NCBI RefSeq assembly: GCF_034190915.1
Contig: NW_026947696.1
Span: forward strand, 277,983 to 341,982
Direction: 5' to 3'
DNA length: 64,000 nt
Source of the DNA: Cavia porcellus
Taxonomy: Eukaryota; Chordata; Mammalia; Rodentia; Caviidae
This document shows positions 40,222 to 53,580 of this stretch, piece by piece; the first letter of the stretch is position 1; each line of letters opens with the position of its first letter. The position numbers and the translations under genes are program-made. Below the pieces are notes generated by a model. That model was not told the DNA's origin and ran no database searches. It saw only the letters and a program-made list of their open reading frames with translations.

Positions 40222-42504
40222 CCACCCCATTATGTTTTTCTCAATCCTACTAGTGAATGTAATGTAACACACACCCATACAATGCGCAACACCCCGCGAT
40301 GTTTTTCTCACTCCTACTAGTGAATGTAATGTAACACACACCCATACAATGCGCACCACCCCGCGATGTTTTTCAGAAACCTATCCTACATTGCAACTGC
40401 ATGTTCCCTTACCTCCCCATGATGACCACACCGCGGTGCTTTTCTCCATCCTACATTGCCACTCACTTCCTATCCTAATACAGACCCTCCGATTCACACC
40501 ACCCCGTGATGTTTTTCTCACTCCTACTAGTGAATGTAATGTAACACACACCCATAAAATGCGCACCACCCCGTGATGTTTTTATCACTCTTACTAGTGA
40601 ATGTAATGTAACACACACCCATACAATGCGCACGACACCGCAATGTTTTTCAGAAACCTATCCTACATTGCCACTGTATGTTCCCTGACCTCCCCATGCT
40701 GACCACCCCGCGATTCTTTTCTCCATCCTACATTGCCACTCACTGCCTATTCTAATTCAGACCCTCCGATTCACACCACCCCGTGATGTTTTTCTCACTC
40801 CTACTAGTGAATGTAATGTAACACACACCCATACAATGCGCACCACCCCGTGATGTTTTTCTCACTCCTACTAGTGAATGTAATGTAACACACACCCATA
40901 CAATGCGCACGACCCCGCAATGTTTTTCAGAAACCTATCCTACATTGCCACAGCATGTTCCCTGACCTCCCCATGCTGACCACCCCGCGGTGCTTTTCTC
41001 CATCCTACATTGCCACTCACTGCCTATTCTAATTCAGACCCTCTGATTCACACCACCCCGTGATGTTTTTCTCACTCCTACTAGTGAATGTAATGTAACA
41101 CACACCCATACAATGCGCACCACCCTGCGATGTTTTTCAAAAACCTATCCTACATTGCCACTGCATGTTCCCTGAACTCCCCATGCTGACCACCCCGCGG
41201 TGCCTTTCTCCATTCTACATTGCCACTCACTGCCTATCCTAATTCATGCCCTCCGATTCACACCACCCCATGGTGTTTTTCTCACTCCTACTAGTGAATG
41301 TAATGTAACACACACCCATACAATGCACACCACCCAGCGATGTTTTTCAGAAACCTATCCTTCATTGCCACTGCATGTTCCCTGACCTCCCCATGCTGAC
41401 GACCCCGCGGGGCTTTTCTCCATCCTAAATTGCCACTCACTGCCTATCCTAATTCAGACCCTCCGAATCACACCACCCTGTGATGTTTTTCTCACTCCTA
41501 CTAGTGAATGTAATGTAACACACACCCATACAATGCGCACCACCCCGTTATGTTTTTCTCAATCCTACTAGTGAATGTAGTGTAACACACACCCATACAA
41601 TGCGCAACACCCCGCGATGTTTTTCTCACTCCTACTAGTGAATGTAATGTAACAAACACCCATACAATGCGCACCACCCCGCGATGTTTTTCAGAAACCT
41701 ATCCTTCATTGCCACTGCATGATCCCTGACCTCCCCATGCTGACCACCCCGCGGTGCTTTTCTCCATCCTACATTGCCACTCACTGCCTATCCTAATTCA
41801 GACCCTCCGATTCACACCACCCCGTAATGTTTTTCTCACCCCTAATAGTGAATGTAATGTAACACACACCCATACAATGCGCACCACCCCGTGATGTTTT
41901 TCTCACTCCTACTAGTGAATGTAATGTAACACACACCCATACAATGCGCACCACCCCGCGATGTTTTTCAGAAACCTATCCTACATTGCCACTGCATGTT
42001 CCCTTACCTCCCCATGATGACCACACCGCGGTGCTTTTCTCCATCCTACATTGCCACTCACTTCCTATCCTATTACAAACCCTCCGATTCACACCACCCC
42101 GTGATGTTTTTCTCACTCCTACTAGTGAATGTAATGTAACACACACCCATACAATGCGCACCACCCCGTGATGTTTTTCTCACTCCTACTATTGAATGTA
42201 ATGTAACACACACCCATACAATGCGCACCACCCTGCGATGTTTTTCAGAAACGTATCCTACATTGCCACTTCATGTTCCCTGACCTCCCCATGCTGACCA
42301 ACCCGCGGTGCTTTTCTCCCTTCTACATTGCCACTCACTGCCTATTCTAATTCAGACCCTCCGATTCACACCACCCCGTGATGTTTTTCTCACTCCTACT
42401 AGTGAATGTAATGTAACACACACCCATACAATGCGCACCACCCCGTGATGTTTTTCTCACTCCTACTAGTGAATGTAATGTAACACACACCCATACAATG
42501 CGCA
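40222..42504 (+). repeat. 2283-bp tandem duplication, copy 1
   Basis: It begins at an A unit reading CCACCCCATTATG and holds B' at 40356 and 41951. The next copy starts at 42505 with the same CCACCCCATTATG unit. Private markers CATAAAATG near 40553, CATGCCCTCCG near 41247 and CTCACCCCTAATAG near 41835 are in both copies. Confidence 0.92.
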
Positions 42505-44787
42505 CCACCCCATTATGTTTTTCTCAATCCTACTAGTGAATGTAATGTAACACACACCCATACAATGCGCAACACCCCGCGATGTTTTTCTCACTCCTAC
42601 TAGTGAATGTAATGTAACACACACCCATACAATGCGCACCACCCCGCGATGTTTTTCAGAAACCTATCCTACATTGCAACTGCATGTTCCCTTACCTCCC
42701 CATGATGACCACACCGCGGTGCTTTTCTCCATCCTACATTGCCACTCACTTCCTATCCTAATACAGACCCTCCGATTCACACCACCCCGTGATGTTTTTC
42801 TCACTCCTACTAGTGAATGTAATGTAACACACACCCATAAAATGCGCACCACCCCGTGATGTTTTTATCACTCTTACTAGTGAATGTAATGTAACACACA
42901 CCCATACAATGCGCACGACACCGCAATGTTTTTCAGAAACCTATCCTACATTGCCACTGTATGTTCCCTGACCTCCCCATGCTGACCACCCCGCGATTCT
43001 TTTCTCCATCCTACATTGCCACTCACTGCCTATTCTAATTCAGACCCTCCGATTCACACCACCCCGTGATGTTTTTCTCACTCCTACTAGTGAATGTAAT
43101 GTAACACACACCCATACAATGCGCACCACCCCGTGATGTTTTTCTCACTCCTACTAGTGAATGTAATGTAACACACACCCATACAATGCGCACGACCCCG
43201 CAATGTTTTTCAGAAACCTATCCTACATTGCCACAGCATGTTCCCTGACCTCCCCATGCTGACCACCCCGCGGTGCTTTTCTCCATCCTACATTGCCACT
43301 CACTGCCTATTCTAATTCAGACCCTCTGATTCACACCACCCCGTGATGTTTTTCTCACTCCTACTAGTGAATGTAATGTAACACACACCCATACAATGCG
43401 CACCACCCTGCGATGTTTTTCAAAAACCTATCCTACATTGCCACTGCATGTTCCCTGAACTCCCCATGCTGACCACCCCGCGGTGCCTTTCTCCATTCTA
43501 CATTGCCACTCACTGCCTATCCTAATTCATGCCCTCCGATTCACACCACCCCATGGTGTTTTTCTCACTCCTACTAGTGAATGTAATGTAACACACACCC
43601 ATACAATGCACACCACCCAGCGATGTTTTTCAGAAACCTATCCTTCATTGCCACTGCATGTTCCCTGACCTCCCCATGCTGACGACCCCGCGGGGCTTTT
43701 CTCCATCCTAAATTGCCACTCACTGCCTATCCTAATTCAGACCCTCCGAATCACACCACCCTGTGATGTTTTTCTCACTCCTACTAGTGAATGTAATGTA
43801 ACACACACCCATACAATGCGCACCACCCCGTTATGTTTTTCTCAATCCTACTAGTGAATGTAGTGTAACACACACCCATACAATGCGCAACACCCCGCGA
43901 TGTTTTTCTCACTCCTACTAGTGAATGTAATGTAACAAACACCCATACAATGCGCACCACCCCGCGATGTTTTTCAGAAACCTATCCTTCATTGCCACTG
44001 CATGATCCCTGACCTCCCCATGCTGACCACCCCGCGGTGCTTTTCTCCATCCTACATTGCCACTCACTGCCTATCCTAATTCAGACCCTCCGATTCACAC
44101 CACCCCGTAATGTTTTTCTCACCCCTAATAGTGAATGTAATGTAACACACACCCATACAATGCGCACCACCCCGTGATGTTTTTCTCACTCCTACTAGTG
44201 AATGTAATGTAACACACACCCATACAATGCGCACCACCCCGCGATGTTTTTCAGAAACCTATCCTACATTGCCACTGCATGTTCCCTTACCTCCCCATGA
44301 TGACCACACCGCGGTGCTTTTCTCCATCCTACATTGCCACTCACTTCCTATCCTATTACAAACCCTCCGATTCACACCACCCCGTGATGTTTTTCTCACT
44401 CCTACTAGTGAATGTAATGTAACACACACCCATACAATGCGCACCACCCCGTGATGTTTTTCTCACTCCTACTATTGAATGTAATGTAACACACACCCAT
44501 ACAATGCGCACCACCCTGCGATGTTTTTCAGAAACGTATCCTACATTGCCACTTCATGTTCCCTGACCTCCCCATGCTGACCAACCCGCGGTGCTTTTCT
44601 CCCTTCTACATTGCCACTCACTGCCTATTCTAATTCAGACCCTCCGATTCACACCACCCCGTGATGTTTTTCTCACTCCTACTAGTGAATGTAATGTAAC
44701 ACACACCCATACAATGCGCACCACCCCGTGATGTTTTTCTCACTCCTACTAGTGAATGTAATGTAACACACACCCATACAATGCGCA
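42505..44787 (+). repeat. 2283-bp tandem duplication, copy 2
   Basis: I compared it with 40222-42504 by eye and saw no difference. The corresponding place in 1-5534 has only one copy, so the duplication arose after, or was lost from one side of, the macro-duplication. Confidence 0.9.
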
Positions 44788-46923
44788 CCACCCCGTGATG
44801 TTTTTCTCACTCCTACTAGTGAATGTAATGTAACACACACCCATACAATGCGCACCACCCCGTGATGTTTTTCTCACTCCTACTAGTGAATGTTATGTAA
44901 CACACACCTATACAATGCGCACCACCCCGTGATGATTTCTCACTCCTACTAGTGAATTTAATGTAACACACACCCATAAATGCGCACCACCCCGTGATGT
45001 TTTTCTCACTCCTACTAGTGAATGTAATGTAACACACACCCATACAATGCGCACCACCCCGTTATGTTTTTCTCAATCCTACTAGTGAATGTAATGTAAC
45101 ACACACCCATACAATGCGCAACACCCCGCGATGTTTTTCTCACTCCTACTAGTGAATGTAATGTAACACACACCCATACAATGCGCACCACCCCGCGATG
45201 TTTTTCAGAAACCTATCCTACATTGCAACTGCATGTTCCCTTACCTCCCCATGATGACCACACCGCGGTGCTTTTCTCCATCCTACATTGCCACTCACTT
45301 CCTATCCTAATACAGACCCTCCGATTCACACCACCCCGTGATGTTTTTCTCACTCCTACTAGTGAATGTAATGTAACACACACCCATACAATGCGCACCA
45401 CCCGGTGACGTTTTTATCACTCTTACTAGTGAATGTAATGTAACACACACCCATACAATGCGCACGACACCGCAATGTTTTTCAGAAACCTATCCTACAT
45501 TGCCACTGCATGTTCCCTGACCTCCTCATGCTGACCACCCCGCGGTGCTTTTCTCCATCCTACATTGCCACTCACTGCCTATTCTAATTCAGACCCTCCG
45601 ATTCACACCACCCCGTGATGTTTTTCTCACTCCTACTAGTGAATGTAATGTAACACACACCCATACAATGCGCACCACCCCGTGATGTTTTTCTCACACC
45701 TACTAGTGAATGTAATGTAACACACACCCATACAATGCGCACGACCCCGCAATGTTTTTCAGAAACTTATCCTACATTGCCACAGCATGTTCCCTGACCT
45801 CCCCATGCTGACCACCCCGCGGTGCTTTTCTCCATCCTACATTGCCACTCACTGCCTATTCTAATTCAGACCCTCTGATTCACACCACCCCGTGATGTTT
45901 TTCTCACTCCTACTAGTGAATGTAATGTAACACACACCCATACAATGCGCACCACCCTGCGATGTTTTTCAAAAACCTATCCTACATTGCCACTGCATGT
46001 TCCCTGAACTCCCCATGCTGACCACCCCGCGGTGCCTTTCTCCATTCTACATTGCCACTCACTGCCTATCCTAATTCATACCCTCCGATTCACACCACCC
46101 CATGGTGTTTTTCTCACTCCTACTAGTGAATGTAATGTAACACACTCATACAATGCGCACCACCCAGCGATGTTTTTCAGAAACCTATCCTTCATTGCCA
46201 CTGCATGTTCCCTGACCTCCCCATGCTGACGACCCCGCGGGGCTTTTCTCCATCCTAAATTGCCACTCACTGCCTATCCTAATTCAGACCCTCCGAATCA
46301 CACCACCCTGTGATGTTTTTCTCACTCCTACTAGTGAATGTAATGTAACACACACCCATACAATGCGCACCACCCCGTTATGTTTTTCTCAATTCTACTA
46401 GTGAATGTAGTGTAACACATACCCATACAATGCGCAACACCCCGCGATGTTTTTCTCACTCCTACTAGTGAATGTAATGTAACAAACACCCATACAATGC
46501 GCACCATCCCGCGATGTTTTTCAGAAACCTATCCTACATTGCCACTGCATGTTCCCTGACCTCCCCATGCTGACCACCCCGCGGTGCTTTTCTCCATCCT
46601 ACATTGCCACTCACTGCCTATCCTAATTCAGACCCTCCGATTTACACCACCCCGTAATGTTTTTCTCACTCCTAATAGTGAATGTAATGTAACACACACC
46701 CATACAATGCGCACCACCCCGTGATGTTTTTCTCACTCCTACTAGTGAATGTAATGTAACACACACCCATACAATGCGCACCACCCCGCGATGTTTTTCA
46801 GAAACCTATCCTACATTGCCACTGCATGTTCCCTGACCTCCCCATGCTGACCAACCCGCGGTGCTTTTCTCCATTCTACATTGCCACTCACTGCCTATTC
46901 TAATTCAGACCCTCCGATTCACA

Positions 46924-49900
46924 CCACCCCGTGATGTTTTTCTCACTCCTACTAGTGAATGTAATGTAACACACACCCATACAATGCGCACCACCCCGTG
47001 ATGTTTTTCTCACTCCTACTAGTGAATGTAATGTAACACACACCCATACAATGCGCACAACCCCGTGATGTTTTTCTCACTCCTACTAGTGAATGTAATG
47101 TAACACACACCCATATAATGCGCACCACCCCGTGATGTTTTTATCACTCCTACTAGTGAATGTAATGTAACACACACCCATACAATGCGCACCACCCCGT
47201 GATGATTTCTCACTCCTACTAGTGAATGTAATGTAACACACACCCATAAATGCGCACCACCTCGTGATGTTTTTCTCACTCCTACTAGTGAATGTAATGT
47301 AACACACACCCATACTATGCGCACCACCCCGTGATGTTTTTCTCACTCCTACTAGTGAATCTAATGTAACACACACCCATACAATGCGCACCACCCGGTG
47401 ATGATTTCTCACTCCTACTAGTGAATGAAATGTAACACACACCCATACAATGCGCACCACCCCGTGATGTTTTTCTCACTCCTACTTGTGAATGTAATGT
47501 ACCACACACCCATACAATGCGCACCACCCCGTGATGTTTTTTTCACTCCTACTAGTGAATGTAATGTAACACACACCCATACAATGCGCACCACCCCGTG
47601 ATGTTTTTCTCACTCCTACTAGTGAATGTAATGTAACACACACCCATAAAATGCGCACCACCCCGTGATGTTTTTCTCACTCCTCCTAGTGAATGTAATG
47701 TAACACACACCCATACAATGCGCACCACCCCGTGATGTTTTTCTCACTCCTACTAGTGAATGTAATGTAACACACACCCATACAATGCGCACCACCCCGT
47801 GATGTTTTTCTCACTCCTACTAGTGAATCTAATGTAACACACACCCATTCAATGCCCACCACCCCGCGATGTTTTTCTCACTCCTACTAGTGAATGTAAT
47901 GTAACACACACCCATAAAATGCGCACCACCACGCGATGTTTTTCTCACTCCTACTAGTGAATGTAATGTCACACACACCCATACAATGCGCACCACCCCG
48001 CGATGTTTTTATCACTCCTACTAGTGAATGTAATGTAACACACACCCATACAATGCGAACCACCCAGCGATGGTTTTCTCACTCCTACTAAAAAATGTAA
48101 TGTAACACACACCCATACAATGCGCACCACCCCGTGATATTTTTCTCACTGCTACTAGTGTATCTAATGTAACACACACCCATACAATGCGCACCACCCC
48201 GTGATGATTTTCTCACTCCTACTAGTGAATGTAATGTAACACAAACCCATACAATGCGCACCACCCCGTGATGTTTTTCTCACGCCTACTAGTGAATCTA
48301 ATGTAACACAAACCCATACAATGCGCACTACCCCGTGATGTTTTTCTCACGCCTACTAGTGAATCTAATGTAATACACACCCATACAATGCGCACCACCC
48401 CGTGATGTTTTTCTCACACCTACTAGTGAATGTAATGTAACACACACCCATACAATGCGCACCACCCCGTGATGTTTTTCTCACTCCTACTAGTGAATGT
48501 AATGTAACACACACCCATACAATGCGCACCACCCCGTGATGTTTTTCTCACTCCTACTAGTGAATGTAATGTAACACACACCCATACAATGCGCACCACC
48601 CCGTGATGTTTTTCTCACTCCTACTAGTGAATGTAATGTAACACACACCCATACAATGCGCACCACCCCGTGATGATTTCTCACTCCTACTAGTGAATGT
48701 AATGTAACACACACCCATAAATGCGCACCACCCCGTGATGTTTTTCTCACTCCTACTAGTGAATGTAATGTAACACACACCCATACTATGCGCACCACCC
48801 CGTGATGTTTTTCTCACTCCTACTAGTGAATCTAATGTAACACACACCCATACAATGCGCACCACCCGGTGATGATTTCTCACTCCTACTAGTGAATGAA
48901 ATGTAACACACACCCATACAATGCGCACCACCCCGTGATGTTTTTCTCACTCCTACTTGTGAATGTAATGTACCACACACCCATACAATGCGCACCACCC
49001 CGTGATGTTTTTCTCACTCCTACTAGTGAATGTAATGTAACACACACCCATACAATGCGCACCACCCCGTGATGATTTTCTCACTCCTACTAGTGAATGT
49101 AATGTAACACACACCCATAAAATGCGCACCACCCCGTGATGTTTTTCTCACTCCTCCTAGTGAATGTAATGTAACACACACCCATACAATGCGCACCACC
49201 CCGTGATGTTTTTCTCACTCCTACTAGTGAATGTAATGTAACACACACCCATACAATGCGCACCACCCCGTGATGTTTTTCTCACTCCTACTAGTGAATC
49301 TAATGTAACACACACCCATTCAATGCCCACCACCCCGCGATGTTTTTCTCACTCCTACTAGTGAATGTAATGTAACACACACCCATAAAATGCGCACCAC
49401 CACGCGATGTTTTTCTCACTCCTACTAGTGAATGTAATGTCACACACACCCATACAATGCGCACCACCCCGCGATGTTTTTATCACTCCTACTAGTGAAT
49501 GTAATGTAACACACACCCATACAATGCGAACCACCCAGCGATGGTTTTCTCACTCCTACTAAAAAATGTAATGTAACACACACCCATACAATGCGCACCA
49601 CCCCGTGATATTTTTCTCACTGCTACTAGTGTATCTAATGTAACACACACCCATACAATGCGCACCACCCCGTGATGATTTTCTCACTCCTACTAGTGAA
49701 TGTAATGTAACACAAACCCATACAATGCGCACCACCCCGTGATGTTTTTCTCACGCCTACTAGTGAATCTAATGTAACACAAACCCATACAATGCGCACC
49801 ACCCCGTGATGTTTTTCTCACGCCTACTAGTGAATCTAATGTAATACACACCCATACAATGCGCACCACCCCGTGATGTTTTTCTCACACCTACTAGTGA

Positions 49901-50334
49901 ATGTAATGTAACACACACCCATACAATGCGCACCACCCCGTGATGTTTTTTCACTCCTACTAGTGAATGTAATGTAACACATACCCATACAAGGCGCACC
50001 ACCCAATGATGTTTTTCTCACTCCTACTAGTGAATGTAATGTAACACACACCCATACAATGCGCACCACCCCGTGATGTTTTTCTCACTCCTACTAGTGA
50101 ATCTAATGTAACACACACCCATACAATGCGCACCACCCCGTGATGTTTTTCTCACTCCTACTAGTGAAAGTAATGTAACACACACCCATACAATGCGCAG
50201 AAACCCCGTGAAGTTTTTCTCACTCCTACTAGTGAATGTAATGTAACACACACCCATACAATGCGCAACACCCCGCGATGTTTTTCTCACTCCTACTAGT
50301 GAATGTAATATAACACACACCCATACAATGCGCA
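46924..50334 (+). repeat. Pure A run, 51 monomers
   Basis: The 3411 bp equal 51 units less six bases, one unit more than the partner 5535-8878. It contains 1471-bp repeats at 46991-48461 and 48462-49932. The unit near 48090 reads CTACTAAAAAATG where the partner at 6631 reads CTACTATAAAATG. Confidence 0.92.
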
Positions 50335-50754
50335 CCACCCCGCGATGTTTTTCAGAAACCTATCCTACATTGCCACTGCATGTTCCCTTACCTCCCCATG
50401 ATGACCACACCGCGGTGCTTTTCTCCATCCTACATTGCATCTCACTTCCTATCCTAATACAGACCCTCCGATTCACACCACCCCGTGATGTTTTTCTCAC
50501 TCCTACTAGTGAATGTAATGTAACACACACCCATACAATGCGCACCACCCCGTGATGTTTTTCTCACTCCTACTAGTGAATGTAATGCAACACACACCCA
50601 TACAATGCGCACGACCCCGCGATGTTTTTCAGAAACCTATCCTACATTGCCACTGCATGTTCCCTGACCTCCCTATGCTGACCACCCCGCGGTGCTTTTC
50701 TCCATCCTACATTGCCACTCACTGCCTATTCTAATTCAGACCCTCCGATTCACA
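50335..50754 (+). repeat. Short B-C domain, third copy
   Basis: B'C'-A-A-B-C, the same as 8879-9298 and 20573-20992. Confidence 0.9.
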
Positions 50755-51288
50755 CCACCCCGTGATGTTTATCTCACTCCTACTAGTGAATGTAATGTAA
50801 CACACACCCATACAATGCGCACCACCCCGTGATGTTTTTCTCACTCCTACTATTGAATGTAATGTAACACACACCCATACAATGCGCACCACCCCGTGAT
50901 GTTTTTCTCACTCCTACTAGTGAATGTAATGTAACACACACCCATACAATGCGCACCACCCCGTGATGTTTTTCTCACTCCTATTAGTGAATGTAATGTA
51001 ACACACACCCATACAATGCGCACCACCCCGTGATGATTTCTCACTCCTACTAGTGAATGTAATGTAACACACACCCATAAATGCGCACCACCCCGTGATG
51101 TTTTTCTCACTCCTACTAGTGAATGTAATGTAACACACACCCATACAATGCGCACCACCCCGTTATGTTTTTCTCAATCCTACTAGTGAATGTAATGTAA
51201 CACACACCCATACAATGCGCAACACCCCGCGATGTTTTTCTCACTCCTACTAGTGAATGTAATGTAACACACACCCATACAATGCGCA
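50755..51288 (+). repeat. Pure A run, 8 monomers, third copy
   Basis: Matches 9299-9832; it reads ACACACCCATAC near 51005 where the other two copies read ACACAGCCATAC. Confidence 0.9.
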
Positions 51289-53580
51289 CCACCCCGCGAT
51301 GTTTTTCAGAAACCTATCCTACATTGCAACTGCATGTTCCCTTACCTCCCCGTGATGACCACACCGAGGTGCTTTTCTCCATCCTACATTGCCACTCACT
51401 TCCTATCCTAATACAGACCCTCCGATTCACACCACCCCGTGATGTTTTTCTCACTCCTACTAGTGAATGTAATGTAACACACACCCATACAATGCGCACC
51501 ACCCCGTGACGTTTTTATCACTCTTACTAGTGAATGTAATGTAACACACACCCATACAATGCGCACGACACCGCAATGTTTTTCAGAAACCTATCCTACA
51601 TTGCCACTGCATGTTCCCTGACCTCCCCATGCTGACCACCCCGCGGTGCTTTTCTCCATCCTACATTGCCACTCACTGCCTATTCTAATTCAGACCTTCC
51701 GATTCACACCACCCCGTGATGTTTTTCTCACTCCTACTAGTGAATGTAATGTAACACACACCCATACAATGCGCACCACCCCGTGATGTTTTTCTCACTC
51801 CTACTAGTGAATGTAATGTAACACACACCCATACAATGCGCACGACCCCGCAATGTTTTTCAGAAACCTATCCTACATTGCCACAGCATGTTCCCTGACC
51901 TCCCCATGCTGACCACCCCGCGGTGCTTTTCTCCATCCTACATTGCCACTCACTGCCTATTCTAATTCAGACCCTCTGATTCACACCACCCCGTGATGTT
52001 TTTCTCACTCCTACTAGTGAATGTAATGTAACACACACCCATACAATGCGCACCACCCTGCGATGTTTTTCAAAAACCTATCCTACATTGCCACTGCATG
52101 TTCCCTGAACTCCCCATGCTGACCACCCCGCGGTGCCTTTCTCCATTCTACATTGCCACTCACTGCCTATCCTAATTCATACCCTCCGATTCACACCACC
52201 CCATGGTGTTTTTCTCACTCCTACTAGTGAATGTAATGTAACACACACCCATACAATGCGCACCACCCAGCGATGTTTTTCAGAAACCTATCCTTCATTG
52301 CCACTGCATGTTCCCTGACCTCCCCATGCTGACGACCCCGCGGGGCTTTTCTCCATCCTAAGTTGCCACTCACTGCCTATCCTAATTCAGACCCTCCGAA
52401 TCACACCACCCTGTGATGTTTTTCTCACTCCTACTAGTGAATGTAATGTAACACACACCCATACAATGCGCACCACCCCGTTATGTTTTTCTCAATCCTA
52501 CTAGTGAATGTAGTGTAACACACACCCATACAATGCGCAACACCCCGCGATGTTTTTCTCACTCCTACTAGTGAATGTAATGTAACAAACACCCATACAA
52601 TGCGCACCACCCCGCGATGTTTTTAAGAAACCTATCCTACATTGCCACTGCATGTTCCCTGACCTCCCCATGCTGACCACCCCGCGGTGCTTTTCTCCAT
52701 CCTACATTGCCACTCACTGCCTATCCTAATTCAGACCCTCCGATTCACACCACCCCGTAATGTTTTTCTCACTCCTAATAGTGAATGTAATGTAACTCAC
52801 ACCCATACAATGCGCACCACCCCGTGATGTTTTTCTCACTCCTACTAGTGAATGTAATGTAACACACACCCATACAATGCGCACCACCCCGCGATGTTTT
52901 TCAGAAACCTATCCTACATTGCCACTGCATGTTCCCTTACCTCCCCATGATGACCACACCGCGGTGCTTTTCTCCATCCTACATTGCCACTCACTTCCTA
53001 TCCTAATACAGACCCTCCGATTCACACCACCCCGTGATGTTTTTCTCACTCCTACTAGTGAATGTAATGTAACACACACCCATACAATGCGCACCACCCC
53101 GTGATGTTTTTCTCACTCCTACTAGTGAATGTAATGTAACACACACCCATACAATGCGCACGACCCCGCGATGTTTTTCAGAAACCTATCCTACATTGCC
53201 ACTGCATGTTCCCTGACCTCCCCATGCTGACCACCCCGCGGTGCTTTTCTCCATCCTACATTGCCACTCACTGCCTATTCTAATTCAGACCCTCCGATTC
53301 ACACCACCCCGTGATGTTTATCTCACTCCTACTAGTGAATGTAATGTAACACACACCCATACAATGCGCACCACCCCGTGATGTTTTTCTCACTCCTACT
53401 ATTGAATGTAATGTAACACACACCAATACAATGCGCACCACCCTGCGATGTTTTTCAGAAACCTATCCTACATTGCCACTGCATGTTCCCTGACCTCCCC
53501 ATGCTGACCAACCCGCGGTGCTTTTCTCCATTCTACATTGCCACTCACTGCCTATTCTAATTCAGACCCTCCGATTCACA
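51289..53580 (+). repeat. B-C domain, undeleted form
   Basis: Nine B-C pairs with B' at 51289 and 52884, 1595 bp apart. It retains three trimers (starting near 51843, 52053 and 52263) absent from 9833-11494 and 21527-23188. The presence of the same three trimers in 1451-3045 argues that this is the older arrangement. Confidence 0.9.

Larger units (their letters stand above)
38906..46923 (+). repeat. B-C-rich domain 2, partner of 1-5534
   Basis: About 27 B-C pairs. It aligns with 1-5534 from base 38906 (offset 38905). It contains an extra 2283-bp tandem copy, an extra A unit near 44.8 kb, and the GTTATG / GCAACACC doublet near 46370-46500 that 1-5534 lacks near 5095. B' copies start at 39325, 40356, 41951, 42639, 44234 and 45188. 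Confidence 0.9.
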
